A stretch of 64,000 nucleotides of DNA, from the NCBI RefSeq assembly GCF_004363005.1, contig NZ_SNYH01000001.1:124001-188000 (forward strand). Direction: 5' to 3'. A program made the translations under genes and the position numbers. The notes under the pieces are model-generated. The model saw nothing but the letters and a program-made list of their open reading frames with translations, did no database searches and was not told the DNA's origin. The stretch comes from Tenacibaculum caenipelagi (GTDB taxonomy: Bacteria; Bacteroidota; Bacteroidia; Flavobacteriales; Flavobacteriaceae). Position 1 is the stretch's first letter. Each line of letters opens with the position of its first letter. Below, one piece after another: positions 50,526-63,400 of this stretch.

Positions 50526-51473
50526 TTAAAAGATAACCATCTTTTGCGTACAACGTGCCAAACTTGGTCTTCTTTCATAATCAAACCCAAGGGTAATCAT
50601 ATGAGTACCGTAGTTAAAATCTTGTGTTTTGTTCATATTGATACTAAATCCGTACGACATATATAAGTTATTCTTTTTTAAACCGAATAATGGAGCAATT
50701 GCATTTGGTTGAAAAAATTGATCATTTAAGAACGTGTAACTTAAACCTGCCCAAACATATCCGTCTCTCACTCCTTTTCTCGCTTTAATATTCATATCAG
50801 TTCTAGAACGCTTATCAGCCTCTCTATACTCTACTAATATTGATGGTTCTAACTCAAAGTCTCTACTAATTCTTGCTAAAATCAATGAAGCAAAAAAGTT
50901 ATACTTTCTAAGGATCTCAGGCTCTCCTGTTTGAAAATTTTCAATTTCTTTATTTAAAATATTTACCACATTTGCAGTAATACTAAATCGCTCATAACGA
51001 TATAAAATTCCCACATCAAAGTTTGAGTTATTTAATGTTCTGTTTGGAACAATTTGCCCAGAATTATTTTCTGAAGTATCAATTCCAAACTGAATAAAAC
51101 TATAACTCAAAGCAAAAGATAAAAAACTATCATGAAAGTCACTTAATGTTAAGTGACTTGCAAATGATAATTTAGCTCCTTTATGTGATGTATATCCATT
51201 TTTATCGTTAAAAACTGTAATACCTCCACCAAAAGTATCAGCAATACGTGCTTCTACTGTTAATGATTGTGTATCAGGTGCATCTTTAACACCGATCCAC
51301 TGGCTCACTCCATTTAATCGAATTTGTAACCCTGTACCAATACCTGCAAAAGTTGGTGATATTAAAAATGGGTTATCCGCCAAATGACTTACATACTGTG
51401 GTAATTCAACTTCTTGTGCAGAGAGCTTTACACTACAAAATACTACACTTAAAATTATTAATATTTTTCTCAT
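50526..51473 (-). CDS. sprF: PorP/SprF-family type IX secretion membrane protein
   Basis: A 315-residue outer-membrane protein of the PorP/SprF family. It has a signal peptide ('ILIILSVVFCSVKLSAQE'), the family opening 'LPQYVSHLADNPFLISPTFA', and alternating beta strands through the barrel ('GLQIRLNGVSQWIG', 'KLSFASHLTLSDFHDSFLSF', 'GYVWAGLSYTFLNDQFFQP', 'GTHMITLGFDYERRP'). In Flavobacterium johnsoniae SprF is needed for secretion of the adhesin SprB, and the genes are adjacent, as here: the giant adhesin gene ends eight bases upstream. Such proteins accompany cargo carrying type B C-terminal signals. Confidence 0.9.
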   Translation of the reverse strand: MRKILIILSVVFCSVKLSAQEVELPQYVSHLADNPFLISPTFAGIGTGLQIRLNGVSQWIGVKDAPDTQSLTVEARIADTFGGGITVFNDKNGYTSHKGAKLSFASHLTLSDFHDSFLSFALSYSFIQFGIDTSENNSGQIVPNRTLNNSNFDVGILYRYERFSITANVVNILNKEIENFQTGEPEILRKYNFFASLILARISRDFELEPSILVEYREADKRSRTDMNIKARKGVRDGYVWAGLSYTFLNDQFFQPNAIAPLFGLKKNNLYMSYGFSINMNKTQDFNYGTHMITLGFDYERRPSLARCTQKMVIF

Positions 51474-51481
51474 TTCTTATT

Positions 51482-54400
51482 TTATCTATATAGTGTAAAA
51501 TGTCCCATTATCTTCTTCTCTTGTCCTGATAACTCTTTGAAATTAATTGTATACCAGTAATCACCTGATGGTAACGGTGTACCTTCATAAGTACCATCCC
51601 ATCCTTCTATTACACCTTTAAAATCTGCAATATTACGTGCATATCTATCATAGATATATACTCTAATTTCATGATAATCTTCAACTTCTCTTGGATACCA
51701 GTAATCATTTATTCCATCTCCATCTGGAGTAAATAAATTAGGAACAAAAATACTTATATACTCACCTCTTACTGTTAACGTAACCTCACATCCTCTCGCA
51801 TCTCTTACTGTAATCGTATAGTCTTTTGTTTGTAAGACCAAGAACTCATTCTCTGGTCCAAAATCTCCTCCGTCTACACTATACTCATATGGAGGTAATC
51901 CGAATGATGCATTGGCTATCAATGTATTTTTAACAGAATCGTCAATTGTCATCTCTAATGGTTGATAATCCACTATACTAATTGGACTACTAGTAGAACT
52001 TTCAGAACACGAAGTTATTGTGTGAGTCGCTGTAACTGTATAACCATTTCCTGCTGGCACATCAATAAACTCTCCAGTTGCATTCGTTGTTACTGGACTA
52101 CCATTACCATCATATAAGGTATATGAAACATCATTTCTATAAGCCTCATCAACTATTGCCATAATAACATTACCTGTAGGACAAGTGTATTCAAAATCTA
52201 CTGTTAACTGTAAATCTACAGGTTCTGCAGTTGTTAAAGTTATTGGTGCAGCTGGGTTACAACCTGCCTCATCTCTAACCGTAATATAATAGAACGTACC
52301 TCCTTGGATGTTTTCACCTGCTCCTAATACGATTGTATTCGAAGTGTAAGGAGTTGGTAATTCAACATTATTAATACTTACATAATAAGGTTGTGTTCCT
52401 CCCTGTACATCTAAAGTAATTGTTGGTGTTGGATCATCAATACATGTTTGCTCATTTACTCCTGTTAATGATGCCGTAAATTCTTCTGGTTGTGTAACCT
52501 CTACTCTTATAGGAGCTAAAATACAGCCTACAACATCTTTTACTGTAATCCAGTAAACACCCGCGCTTAAGTTTTCGAACACATTATTCTTCACAAACTT
52601 AGTTTCTGGGAATTCTGGGCTACTAGGATCAGATACAATATTAAACTCATAATCATTATTTCCTCCTTGTGCATTAACTGTAATTGTTCCATCACTACCT
52701 CCAAAACATGTAACAGCTGTTGGTATTACATCAGCTTGTAATGGTAACGGCTCAGTTATTGTGTATGCTCCTGTTACGGCAGTACACACAACTCCAAATC
52801 TATTGGTACTTCTTACTCTAATTTTATAAGTACCTACATCTAAACCACTAAAGATATTTGATGCTTGCCAAGTACCATCTATCGGAGTATCATTTCCATC
52901 TAATAATTGATACTCATAGTTTGCAAAACCACCTTGTACTTCAGCCGATAATACTCCATTACTGTCACCATTACAAGTAATGAAAGCTGACTCTGTATTT
53001 AATGTCGCTACAAGTGGTACATATGCTCCAACTGTAACTGTAGTAGGCTCTGATACACATAACTCAGTATCTCTTACGTAAAATAAATAAGTTCCTGCAT
53101 CTACATTAAATGTATTTGTATTTCCAAAAGTAACTCCGTCCATACTATACATATAAGGACCTGTACCTCCTGCTCCTGTAACTTCTACTACCGCTTGAGG
53201 GTCGTTACAAGTAATATCCCCAATAATTTCTGCTGAAGCCACTACTTTAATAGGGTCAACAATATCAATCGGACCAATAAGACCGTCACAAGAATATCCA
53301 TCTGCTACAATTATAGAATAACCGCTACCTGCTGGTAAATTTGCAAAAATTGGAGACGATTGACTCGCTGTTCTTGTCCCGTCTGGATACTCTAATACGT
53401 AAGTATATGCTAAATTCGGATCTTGTGTTTGACCACCCGCTACATTTATAGCTTCAATCGTCGCTGAGTATTCACCTTCACACACATTTGGTGTTACTTG
53501 ATAATTTCCTGTTATAGTTACTCCTGGTTCTAGTGTAAAGGTTGTTGTCTCTGTACACCCATTAACATCTCTAACTGTAGCTGTATAATCACCTGCTACT
53601 AAACCTGTAATTATTGCATTGTTATTAAATGATTGTACTGTTGCACCTGTTGTATTATTTACCAATTCATACTGGTAACCACTCCAACCACCATTGGCCG
53701 TCAAGTTAACTGCTCCTGAATTTGCAGGAGTACATTTTAAGTAAGTTAACTGACTAGATAAGGTTAAATCATTATCTGGTTGAGCAATCTCAAAGTTTAC
53801 TGTTTGAACTGTACAGAATGGTGTATTTGGCATTGTTACTACTACGTAGTACTCACCTGGTACTAAACCTGTAATTGTTGTTGGTGTACCACCAGTTCCT
53901 GAACCAGTTCCTACAGATGCTCCAGCTAAAGTAAATACTTCATAATTGTATATATCTGTATAAGGATTTACCGGATCAAAACTTATATCAACACCTCCAG
54001 TTCCTCCAAAACATGCTCTTTGGATATTCGTAACCAATATGTCAAATACTGGTGCTGGATCTACAGTATGATACGCTTTTAAAATACATCCTGTTACTGG
54101 ATTTAAAATTTCAATTGTATAATTATCTGCCGGTAAATTGGTAAATACAGCTGAATCAGTTGCTACTGGAACTGTTTGAGAGCTTGTAGTTCCTGTTGTA
54201 GCTCCCGTAATTGTGTATACCGCATTTGCTATATCTGGATTTACTTTTACAGTAATATTTTCACCTGTACTACAGTCAATGGCTTTATCTACAGTTATAG
54301 TAGCATCTGTCATTGGTGTAAATGGATCAATAACTACATCTTCAGAATCAAAACAATTATTGTTTTCATCATACACGCTAACTGTATACGTTCCTCCTGC

Positions 54401-57400
54401 AATATCATTTGATGTATATGTAAAACTACTTCTGTCTTGTAAAATAGTTGCTCCATTAGCAAATACTACACGTACGTAGTTTCCTGTACCACCAGTAATG
54501 GCATTTGGATCTACAGTAATTACTGCATTGTTAGTAGTGTTACCAACTGTACAATTAAATTGTGATACAGAAACTGCATTTGAAATATCAATTACAGGAT
54601 TTTCAGTGATTGTCACTGATACATCAGTTGTACAACCATTTGTTCCTTGCGCTGTAATAGTATAAGTTCCTGCTGGTAAACTATCAAATACTACACTTGT
54701 ATTTGAAGAAACTCCACTAGCACTATTAGGGTCAGGACTTATTGTATATGTTAATGGTAATATTCCATTATCTGTTGGTAAAACAGTAATTTCTCCATCA
54801 GCACTTCCATTACAAATATTATTTACAGTTGCAATAGCCGTAAATACCGGTCTAATTTCTGGTTGAATTACAATATCTTTCGACACATCACATACTGGTG
54901 TAGCATCTAAATCACGTACCGTGATTGTATATGTTTGTGGCGTTGTATTCGCACTAGGAATCGTAATTGTAAATGGATCACTAGCTACAGTTCCTCCAGT
55001 TACTAAAGCTCCGTCTACTGAACCTACTACATCGTATTGGTAATTACTAGTTCCAGAAGTCCAGTTAACCAAATCAACTGTTACAACACCATCTGGCGAA
55101 GCAGAACAATCTACTTTCTTCGTTTCTACTAACGAGAAGTTTACATCTGGATTAATCGTAACATCCGTTGGTGTACCTGCATCACATCCGTTAGAATCTA
55201 CCACATTAACAGTATAGTCATCAGCTGGTAAATTCGTAAATGTATATGTAGTAGCATTTAAAATTTGAGTTTCTACAACTCCACCTGCATTTGATAAAGT
55301 ATACGTATATGTACCTGTACCTCCTGCAGCATTCACTGTAATACTACCTCCTACAGAGGTATCACACACATTATCATTTTCTGTTACATTAAATGTTACT
55401 GGTGTTGGGTTTACAATGGTTACTGTAGTAGAACGAGGACAACCATTTCCATCTATTACTCGTACTCTATAGTCTCCTGAAGGAATTCCTTCAAATATAT
55501 TATTACTACTATACGTAAACCCTCCATAAGCCACACCTGGTGTAGATTGTAATTCTAATTGATATTCATAATTACCCCAACCACCTGTAGCTGTTGCTGT
55601 AATTGCAGCATCTGAAGCATTTGTACAACTTACTAGTGGATCAACTACAGCAGAAACCAATAATGATTCAGCTGGTTGGTAAATTGTAAAATTAGGAGTT
55701 CTAGCCTGACAATTAGGTGTACTTGTCATAGTAACAATTACATAATATGTACGAGAAGTACCAGGATTTGCATCTAAATTAGCGATTGGAGAATCTCCTG
55801 TTTGTCCTGTTACAGTTCTGTAAATTGAATCATCACTTGCATCATAAACAACATAGTCATATTGTCCTAAATACGGTGTTGAAGCACTAAAACTCATTAA
55901 CACACTACCATCGTCATTCTCTCTACAAGATTCATTCATTACATCAGTAATTAACAAATCAAACACTGGCTCCTCATCAACTATATAATAGGTTACCAAT
56001 TCACAACCTGTTGTTGGATGCGCAATTGTTATTTGGTAATCTCCTGTTGGTAAATTATCAAAATCTCCTGAAGTAACTCCATTTTGAGTTACCGCTGCAT
56101 AAGCATTACCATTAATTCCTTCAATTGTAATATTTGCTGCTGAACCTAAAGTTGAAGTATAGGTTACTGTAATATCTGCACCAGCACTACAAGTAATTGC
56201 AGTATCTAATGTTACAATAGGATTTGAAAGTGCATCAAAAGGAGCTATCGTTGCCGAAGTTGTTCCTAAACATCCTTTATCATCATACACATCGATATTT
56301 ACTGTACCACCTGCTGTATTTGATGTAGTAAATGTGAAGTTGTTTGAATCTAATGTTTCCACAGCACTACCATCTGCTGGAGTATAAGTAAATACTACTC
56401 GTGTATAAGTTCCTGAACCACCAGTAGTACCTGTTGGTAATTCTACAGTAGCAACATTAACTGTATTTCCTGTTGTACATGCAAACTCTGTTACAGTTGG
56501 TGTACTAGGTGCAATTGGTGCATATTCATCTATTACAATATTAGATACTGGTGTAGTACAACCATTTGCTGCCGTTCCTGTAACTGTATATGTACCTGGA
56601 GGTAAATTAGTAAATGTACTATCACCATCGTATGTACCTGCTACTGGACTTATTGTATAAGTTACTGGCAAAATACCATTATCAACTGCTGTTAAAGTTA
56701 TTATTCCTGAATTGCTTCCTGAACACAGACTGTTTTCTGCTATAAACGAGAAACTAGGATTCACTGGATCTTGAACAGTAATTGATTTAATTACTGAACA
56801 TCCTGAAGTTACATCGGTAACGGTTACACTATGTACTCCTGGTGCTAATGAACCAACTGTAGCAGTAGTTCCTGGAGAAGTTATCGTACCTGCTGCTCCT
56901 GTATCAAATGAATAATTGTAATTACCTCCTGTACCAGAAGTTACATTTATTAGTACCTCTCCATCATTACCTGGTACACAGGTAGCATTTTGAGATACAC
57001 TCAAATTAAAGTCAACATCTGGATTTACAATTATTCCAGTTGTAGTATCTGTACATCCATTAGCATCTCTTACCACAATATCATAACTTCCTGGTGTTAA
57101 TCCTTCAGCTACGTATGTAGTACTAGTTGTTGGTGATGTAAATGTTGTACCTCCATCAATAGAATAACTATAAGGAGCTGTACCATTATTTACATTGATT
57201 GTTATTGTTTTATTTACATCACAACTTGCTGCAAGAGCCGATACAATATTAGGTGAAGGACTTAAAGATAAATTCACCGTACCTAAACTTACAGGTCCAC
57301 AACCATTTGTATCTTCAACAAAAGCTTCAACGGTTACTGGTGAACCCGTTACAGTACCAGCAGCAACAGTAATTGTGTTACCTGATAAAACTCCTGTTCC

Positions 57401-60400
57401 ATTTGTTACATTAAAAGTATAAGTATATCCAGGGAAACCTCCTACTACATTTTCAATTCTTACTAAACCATCTACACTACAAGTAATATCCCTTACTTTG
57501 GTTACTTGTCCTGAAATTTCTGTTCCTTCAATAACCTCTACATCTTGAGCACCAAACTCACAAGCTACTCCACCTGTATTTGATAAAACAATGTAATATG
57601 TACCAGGAGCTAAACCTGTTACAACAATATCAGCAAAACCTGTTTGAGCAATATTAGTATAACCTGCTACCGCTACTCCTTCATTGTTTGCATCTCTTTT
57701 ATATAATGTCCAAGTAAAGTCATTCGATAAGTCTCCACTAGTATTATCTATTGAATATGTTATTTGCCCTGAGTTTGCTCCAAAACATGCTTGGTTGTTT
57801 ACAGTACCTGTAATTAATACTGTTGGAGTGAAATCAGCATAAATATTTTCATTATTCATTTCTATACAACCATTACCATCCATTACGAAGAAATCATAGT
57901 CTACTCCTGGTGTTAATCCTGTAAAGGTTCTAGTTCTATCTGGGTCATTAAGCGTTCCATTATTAAGTGCATCCGCAGGCAACCAACCGCTTGAAGGTGA
58001 GTTAATTGCAAACATAAAAGGAGCTGTACCATTAACGGCTTCAACGGTTACAGTTAAACCAACTGTACAATCTCCTGTATCAATTATTGGATTTACAATT
58101 AAACCTGTAACGTTATAAGGAATTTCATACGGACCATATGCAATCAAACATAATGTAGTACCTGACCCATCAATTGTTTGTAATACAGGATGCACTACAT
58201 CTCCAGAATTCAGACCTCTAATTTGCCCATCAGTAAAATCTGTCCAAGTAACTCCATTATCTAAACTATACTGTAATGTATTTGGTAAATAATCATTCGG
58301 GTCAATATTGATGAAGTTAAATCCTGTTTGTGTAGGATCAACAATACATCCAGCAGGTAAAACAGATTCTATATCCATCACAAGAGCTGGAGGGTCTGTT
58401 AACGTTAAGTTGTCTTCTGTATCTATACAACCTAAAGCATCTGTAATTGTAATGGTATAGGTTTCTACCGCTAAATTGTCAAAACTTATGCTAGATCCTA
58501 CAAAATTATTAATTGTGTTTGTATATCCTCCTCCACTATCAGAAATAGTAATAGTATAAGGAGCTTCTCCTGTATTAGCTACAATTGCTACATCAATACT
58601 TCCTGTATCACCATTACAAGTTGGTTCATTAACTGTTGCTGTTATCTCTAATGGCGGTACTGAATTGATTACTATATCTTGAATTACGTATTCACAACCT
58701 GCATCATCTCTTACATATACATCATAAGTACCTGCTGCCAAACCTGTAACAGGATTGTTAATAGGATTGTCTATTGGCACATACCCTCCTGCTGGTGAAC
58801 CATTTGTTACCACAGATGCTTCATACCCACTTCCAGATCCTCCTGTAGGGTTTATTAAAATTTCTCCTGTAGGATTACAACTTGCGTTGGTTGGTATAGC
58901 CGTAGCAAATAATTGTGGGTTGATTGTAACAGCCATGTTTTCTGTACAACCTCTACCATCTTGTACATATACTGTATAATTTCCACTAGATAATCCAGAG
59001 AATGTATAGGTATTTGATGTTAAAGGTGTTGGTGTTTGCCATGTAGTTCCGTTTAAACTAAATGTGTAATCACCGTTACCTGAATTAACTGTCACATCAA
59101 TTTGTCCGTTTGTTCCATCATAACATTGAGGTACAGCATCAAAAGTTACAGTCACTATTGGATCAACTGTTACTGCTACTGATTCTGTACAACCTAAACG
59201 ATCCGTTGCTACCACAGTATATGAACCTGCTGGTATATTTGTAAATGGACTCGTAGTAGAAACTGAAATATTAGAAGCATCAAATAACTCGTACGTATAT
59301 GTTGGTCCATTACCTCCACTTGCATCTGGTGTAATTGTTGCTCCTGTAGCTGGTGTACAGGTTACTTCTTTTGTTATTGGCGCAGTTACTACAATTGGTG
59401 TAGGATCTACTAATGTTTCCTGCAATGTTATAACACACGCTGCTGGTGAAACACTATTTGGGCGTACTTCAATTGTATTAAGTCCTACTGGTAAACCAGT
59501 AATTGTAAAAGGATTTGTTCCTGCTGCTTGCCACCCTGATCCATTTGCATTGTATTCAAATGAAGTTGGCGCGCTTGATGGGAAAGAAGCTTCCACGGTA
59601 ATCGTACCATCATTGCTTCCAATACAGGTTTTAGAACTTCCTGTAATTGCAGCAGTAAACTCTTGATCTGGTTCAACGTTAACTGTTATATCTGTTGTAC
59701 AATTACTACCATACTCTACAGAAATAGTATGAGGTCCTACAGCAATATTAGTAAACACATTGTTTCCTGTTTGCGGAGTTCCTCCATCCAACGTATATAT
59801 ATAACTTGGATCTAAAGGAGTTACTACAACATCAATATTTCCTGTACCATCACAATTATATGCTATTGAACTAGCTAAAGTTGGCTCAGTTGGTAAATCG
59901 GCAATAGTTACTTGATTTAAATCTAAAATACAACCGTTCGCATCTACCACTCTTGTATCGTACGTTCCCGGATCTAAATTTGTTACCGTAGTGCTACCAG
60001 CTTGTGTATAATTAGTATCTGATGTTAGCTTATAGAAATATAAATAATTCGGTGTTCCTCCCGTTGGTGCGGTAAACGTAATTGTTCCTAAAATAGTTCC
60101 TGAAGTACTACACATCAAATCTGTTGCTGCAGCACTACCTCCTGTTAATGCAGTTGGAACTGTAATTAATGTAGTTGTAGATGCAGGACATCCTTCAGCA
60201 TCGGTTACTGTAATTGTATAATTACCCGCAGTTAACCCTGTAAATGAATAACTTGTATTATTTCCTGATTGAGCAGCAGGTGTTGTAGGTCCTGTAACAG
60301 TTACAGTATAAGGTGGTGTACCACTTGCTACAGTCGCATTAATAGTTCCTGTTTGTCCATTACACTTTGGTAGTACTGCACTAGCTGATATAGTTGGGTC

Positions 60401-63400
60401 AGCTATTTGATTTACCGTAACTGTATCTGTAAACTCACAGTAGTTTGCTCCTCCATTTTTATCTCTTACATACACCATGTAAGTACCTGCAGGTACACTA
60501 ATTGAACTTGAATTATAAGTCGTTTGAGTACCTCCATTATCTACAACATATACATAGTTTCCATCACCTCCACTTGGAGTGATTTGTATCTGACCTGGGT
60601 TACATGTTGCACTAACTGTAGTTATTGTTGCTGTTACTTGTGGTAAAATTGTTGCAGACTTAGTTAACTCACAACCTTTTCCGTCACGTACAATAACATC
60701 ATAAGTACCGTCTGTTAAATTATTAAACACATTGGTTGTTTGCCAACTAGTTACTCCATCAATCATATAGGAATAATCTCCATTTCCTGAAGAAACATTT
60801 ACGGTTAACGTTCCATTTGAACCATTATAACAAATAACTGGATTTATATCAAAATCTAACGCTATTATTGGTTCAACTCTGATAGGGTAAGGTTCAGAAA
60901 CACATCCTTTTGAATCGGTAGCAACTACTGTATAATCACCAGCTGGTACATTCGTAAACGGAACTGGATTACCAGAACTGTTAAGTAATTCATGTGTATA
61001 AGGTGCACCGTTACCTCCATCGGTATTTGTAACTGTAATTGTAGCTCCTGTAGCTGGATTACAAGTAATCTCTTTAGTTATTTGAGCTGTTACAGTTACT
61101 ACGTCTGGTTCAGTTAACACTACATCATTTGGTATTGTTACTAAACAATCTCCTACAGCATTTACATTAGAACGTACTTGTATTGAATAGGTTCCGTTGT
61201 CTAATCCTGTAATGGTGTGCGGACTTGAAGTTAAAGCTCCACTCCAAGTACCTCCGTTTAATGAGTATTGATAAAAAGTACCATAATTAGCTGCACTAAT
61301 AGTAATTGTTCCATCAGTATCACCATTACAAGTTATATTCGTCCAAGCATCAACATCTGCTGTGAATGCTTGGTTTTCTTCAATTACAAAATTAACTAAT
61401 GTACTACAGTCTTGACCTTTATAATACACTAGAATTTTGTGAGGTCCTGGTGCTAAATTTGGGAAATTATTAATATTCGTTGTTGGCCCATCGTCCAATG
61501 AATAATCAAAATTATTTTTAATCTCAGAAGCCGGTCCTAATACTACATTTCCTGTACCATCACAATTATACGTTATATTTGGCACTAACTGTGGTGCTTG
61601 CGGAGAGTCTAATATGATAATATCGTCTGGTATTTCATACACACAACCATTTTCATCTCGTATATAAAAACGATACGTTCCTGGAACTAAACTATTGAAT
61701 ACCGCTTCAGCAGATCCATTATCATCAAAAGAATAATAAGTAATACTAGTTACATTTCCACTGCTATCAACTGCACCAAAACCATACTCATAAGCTCCTG
61801 TACCTCCAGTTTCATTAAAGAATCTCACTTTACCTCCTGCACCACAGTTGTAATCTCTTTCTTTTACTACTTCTGCACTTAATGCTGGTGGCTCAGTTAT
61901 TGTTGTGGTTAATTGATACGCACACTGGTAAGTACTAGCTGATGCAACAACATCAATCGTGTAATCTCCAGCAGCAAGTCCTGTAAACAGACCTGTGTTA
62001 TTGGTTGTTGATAAGCCATCTATACTATATGCTAGTGTATACCCTGATATACTACCACTTACCAAGTTAACTGCTATTGATCCACTACTATCACCATTAC
62101 ATAAAACATGAGTTGGTGTTGCTGTAAATACTAATTCTGGTTCTACAACAACTGTTGCTTCCGCTGTTATAGTACAATTGTTATCATCTCTAAGTTCAAA
62201 AACATAAGTACCCTCATTACCCATAGTTACCTCATAGGTAGTATCAGTAAAATATACTTTGTCTGCATCAGCTACAGATGTACCGTTGATTGAAATTACC
62301 GCAAATTCATATGGCGCTGTTCCACCTCCCGGTGTTAATGTTATTATTCCTGGTGAACTTCCATCTTTACAGGTAATATTTTTAGTTGTAACTGCTGATA
62401 ATGTAACTGGATCGGGTATGGTTATCACTCTTGTTTCATTAGCAGAACATCCATCTTCCGTAGTCACTAAAATTTCGTACGCACCACTTTCAGTTATAGT
62501 ATATCTCTGGTCATTACTGCTTATATAACCGTTTGAACCAGTCATATATACATTATCTTTTCTTATCTCATAAGAATAACCACCTGGAACATTTTCTATT
62601 TGTACAACAAGCTCAGATAAACCTCCACAGGCATCAATATTTGTAAGTACATTCAAGTTAATGTCTAACTCTTGTATGCTTATATTTTCTGTTACATAAC
62701 TACATGCCGTATCTGAAGATCCTGCTAAACGAATAGTTACTGTATAAGTACCTGGTTGTGTAATTGCGAAAGAATTGCTCGTTTGAAACGGAGTAGTAGT
62801 TCCATTTCCTGACAAGCTATATTCATAACCATTTGGAACACCATTAATTACAATACTACCATCTGCACCACAAATAATATCTTTAGACACTATAGTAGGT
62901 GATAATGTATTTCTAAAAACATTAAAATAATATGTTCTCGGACATATTCCGTTGTATAAAACTTCTAACTTATAAGCCCCTACCTCACTAAAAGATTGAG
63001 TTAAATCTGTTCCTAATGATGTCCATGAACAACCTGTATCTGTTGGTGCACAATTATTAGTTTCATAATCATAACCACAACCTCCATCTCCATTAAGTTT
63101 AAACCATTCTACTGTAGTACTTGATCCAGCAAATGGCAATGTAATATCTCTAGTACTATTACCATCTCCACATAAATAAACTTCAGCAAGCTCAGTTGTA
63201 TTACTGGTACAAGCTGTATTAAATCTATCTGAAAATGGAGAATCTAACGGGTTAGATACATTAGCAAAACTAATAACCTCTATAATTTCTGGTTTGGTAA
63301 GACACCCTAATGTTGTTGTTTTAGTAACTGTATATGTACCTGCACTGGCAACCGTAATACTTTGGGTACTTCCTAAATTATTACCTTTTTCATCTTTCCA

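Noticed and set aside
54176..54479. Overlapping plus-strand frames inside sprB
   Set aside because: They are Thr/Val/Ser-rich mirrors of the adhesin codons with no independent gene features.
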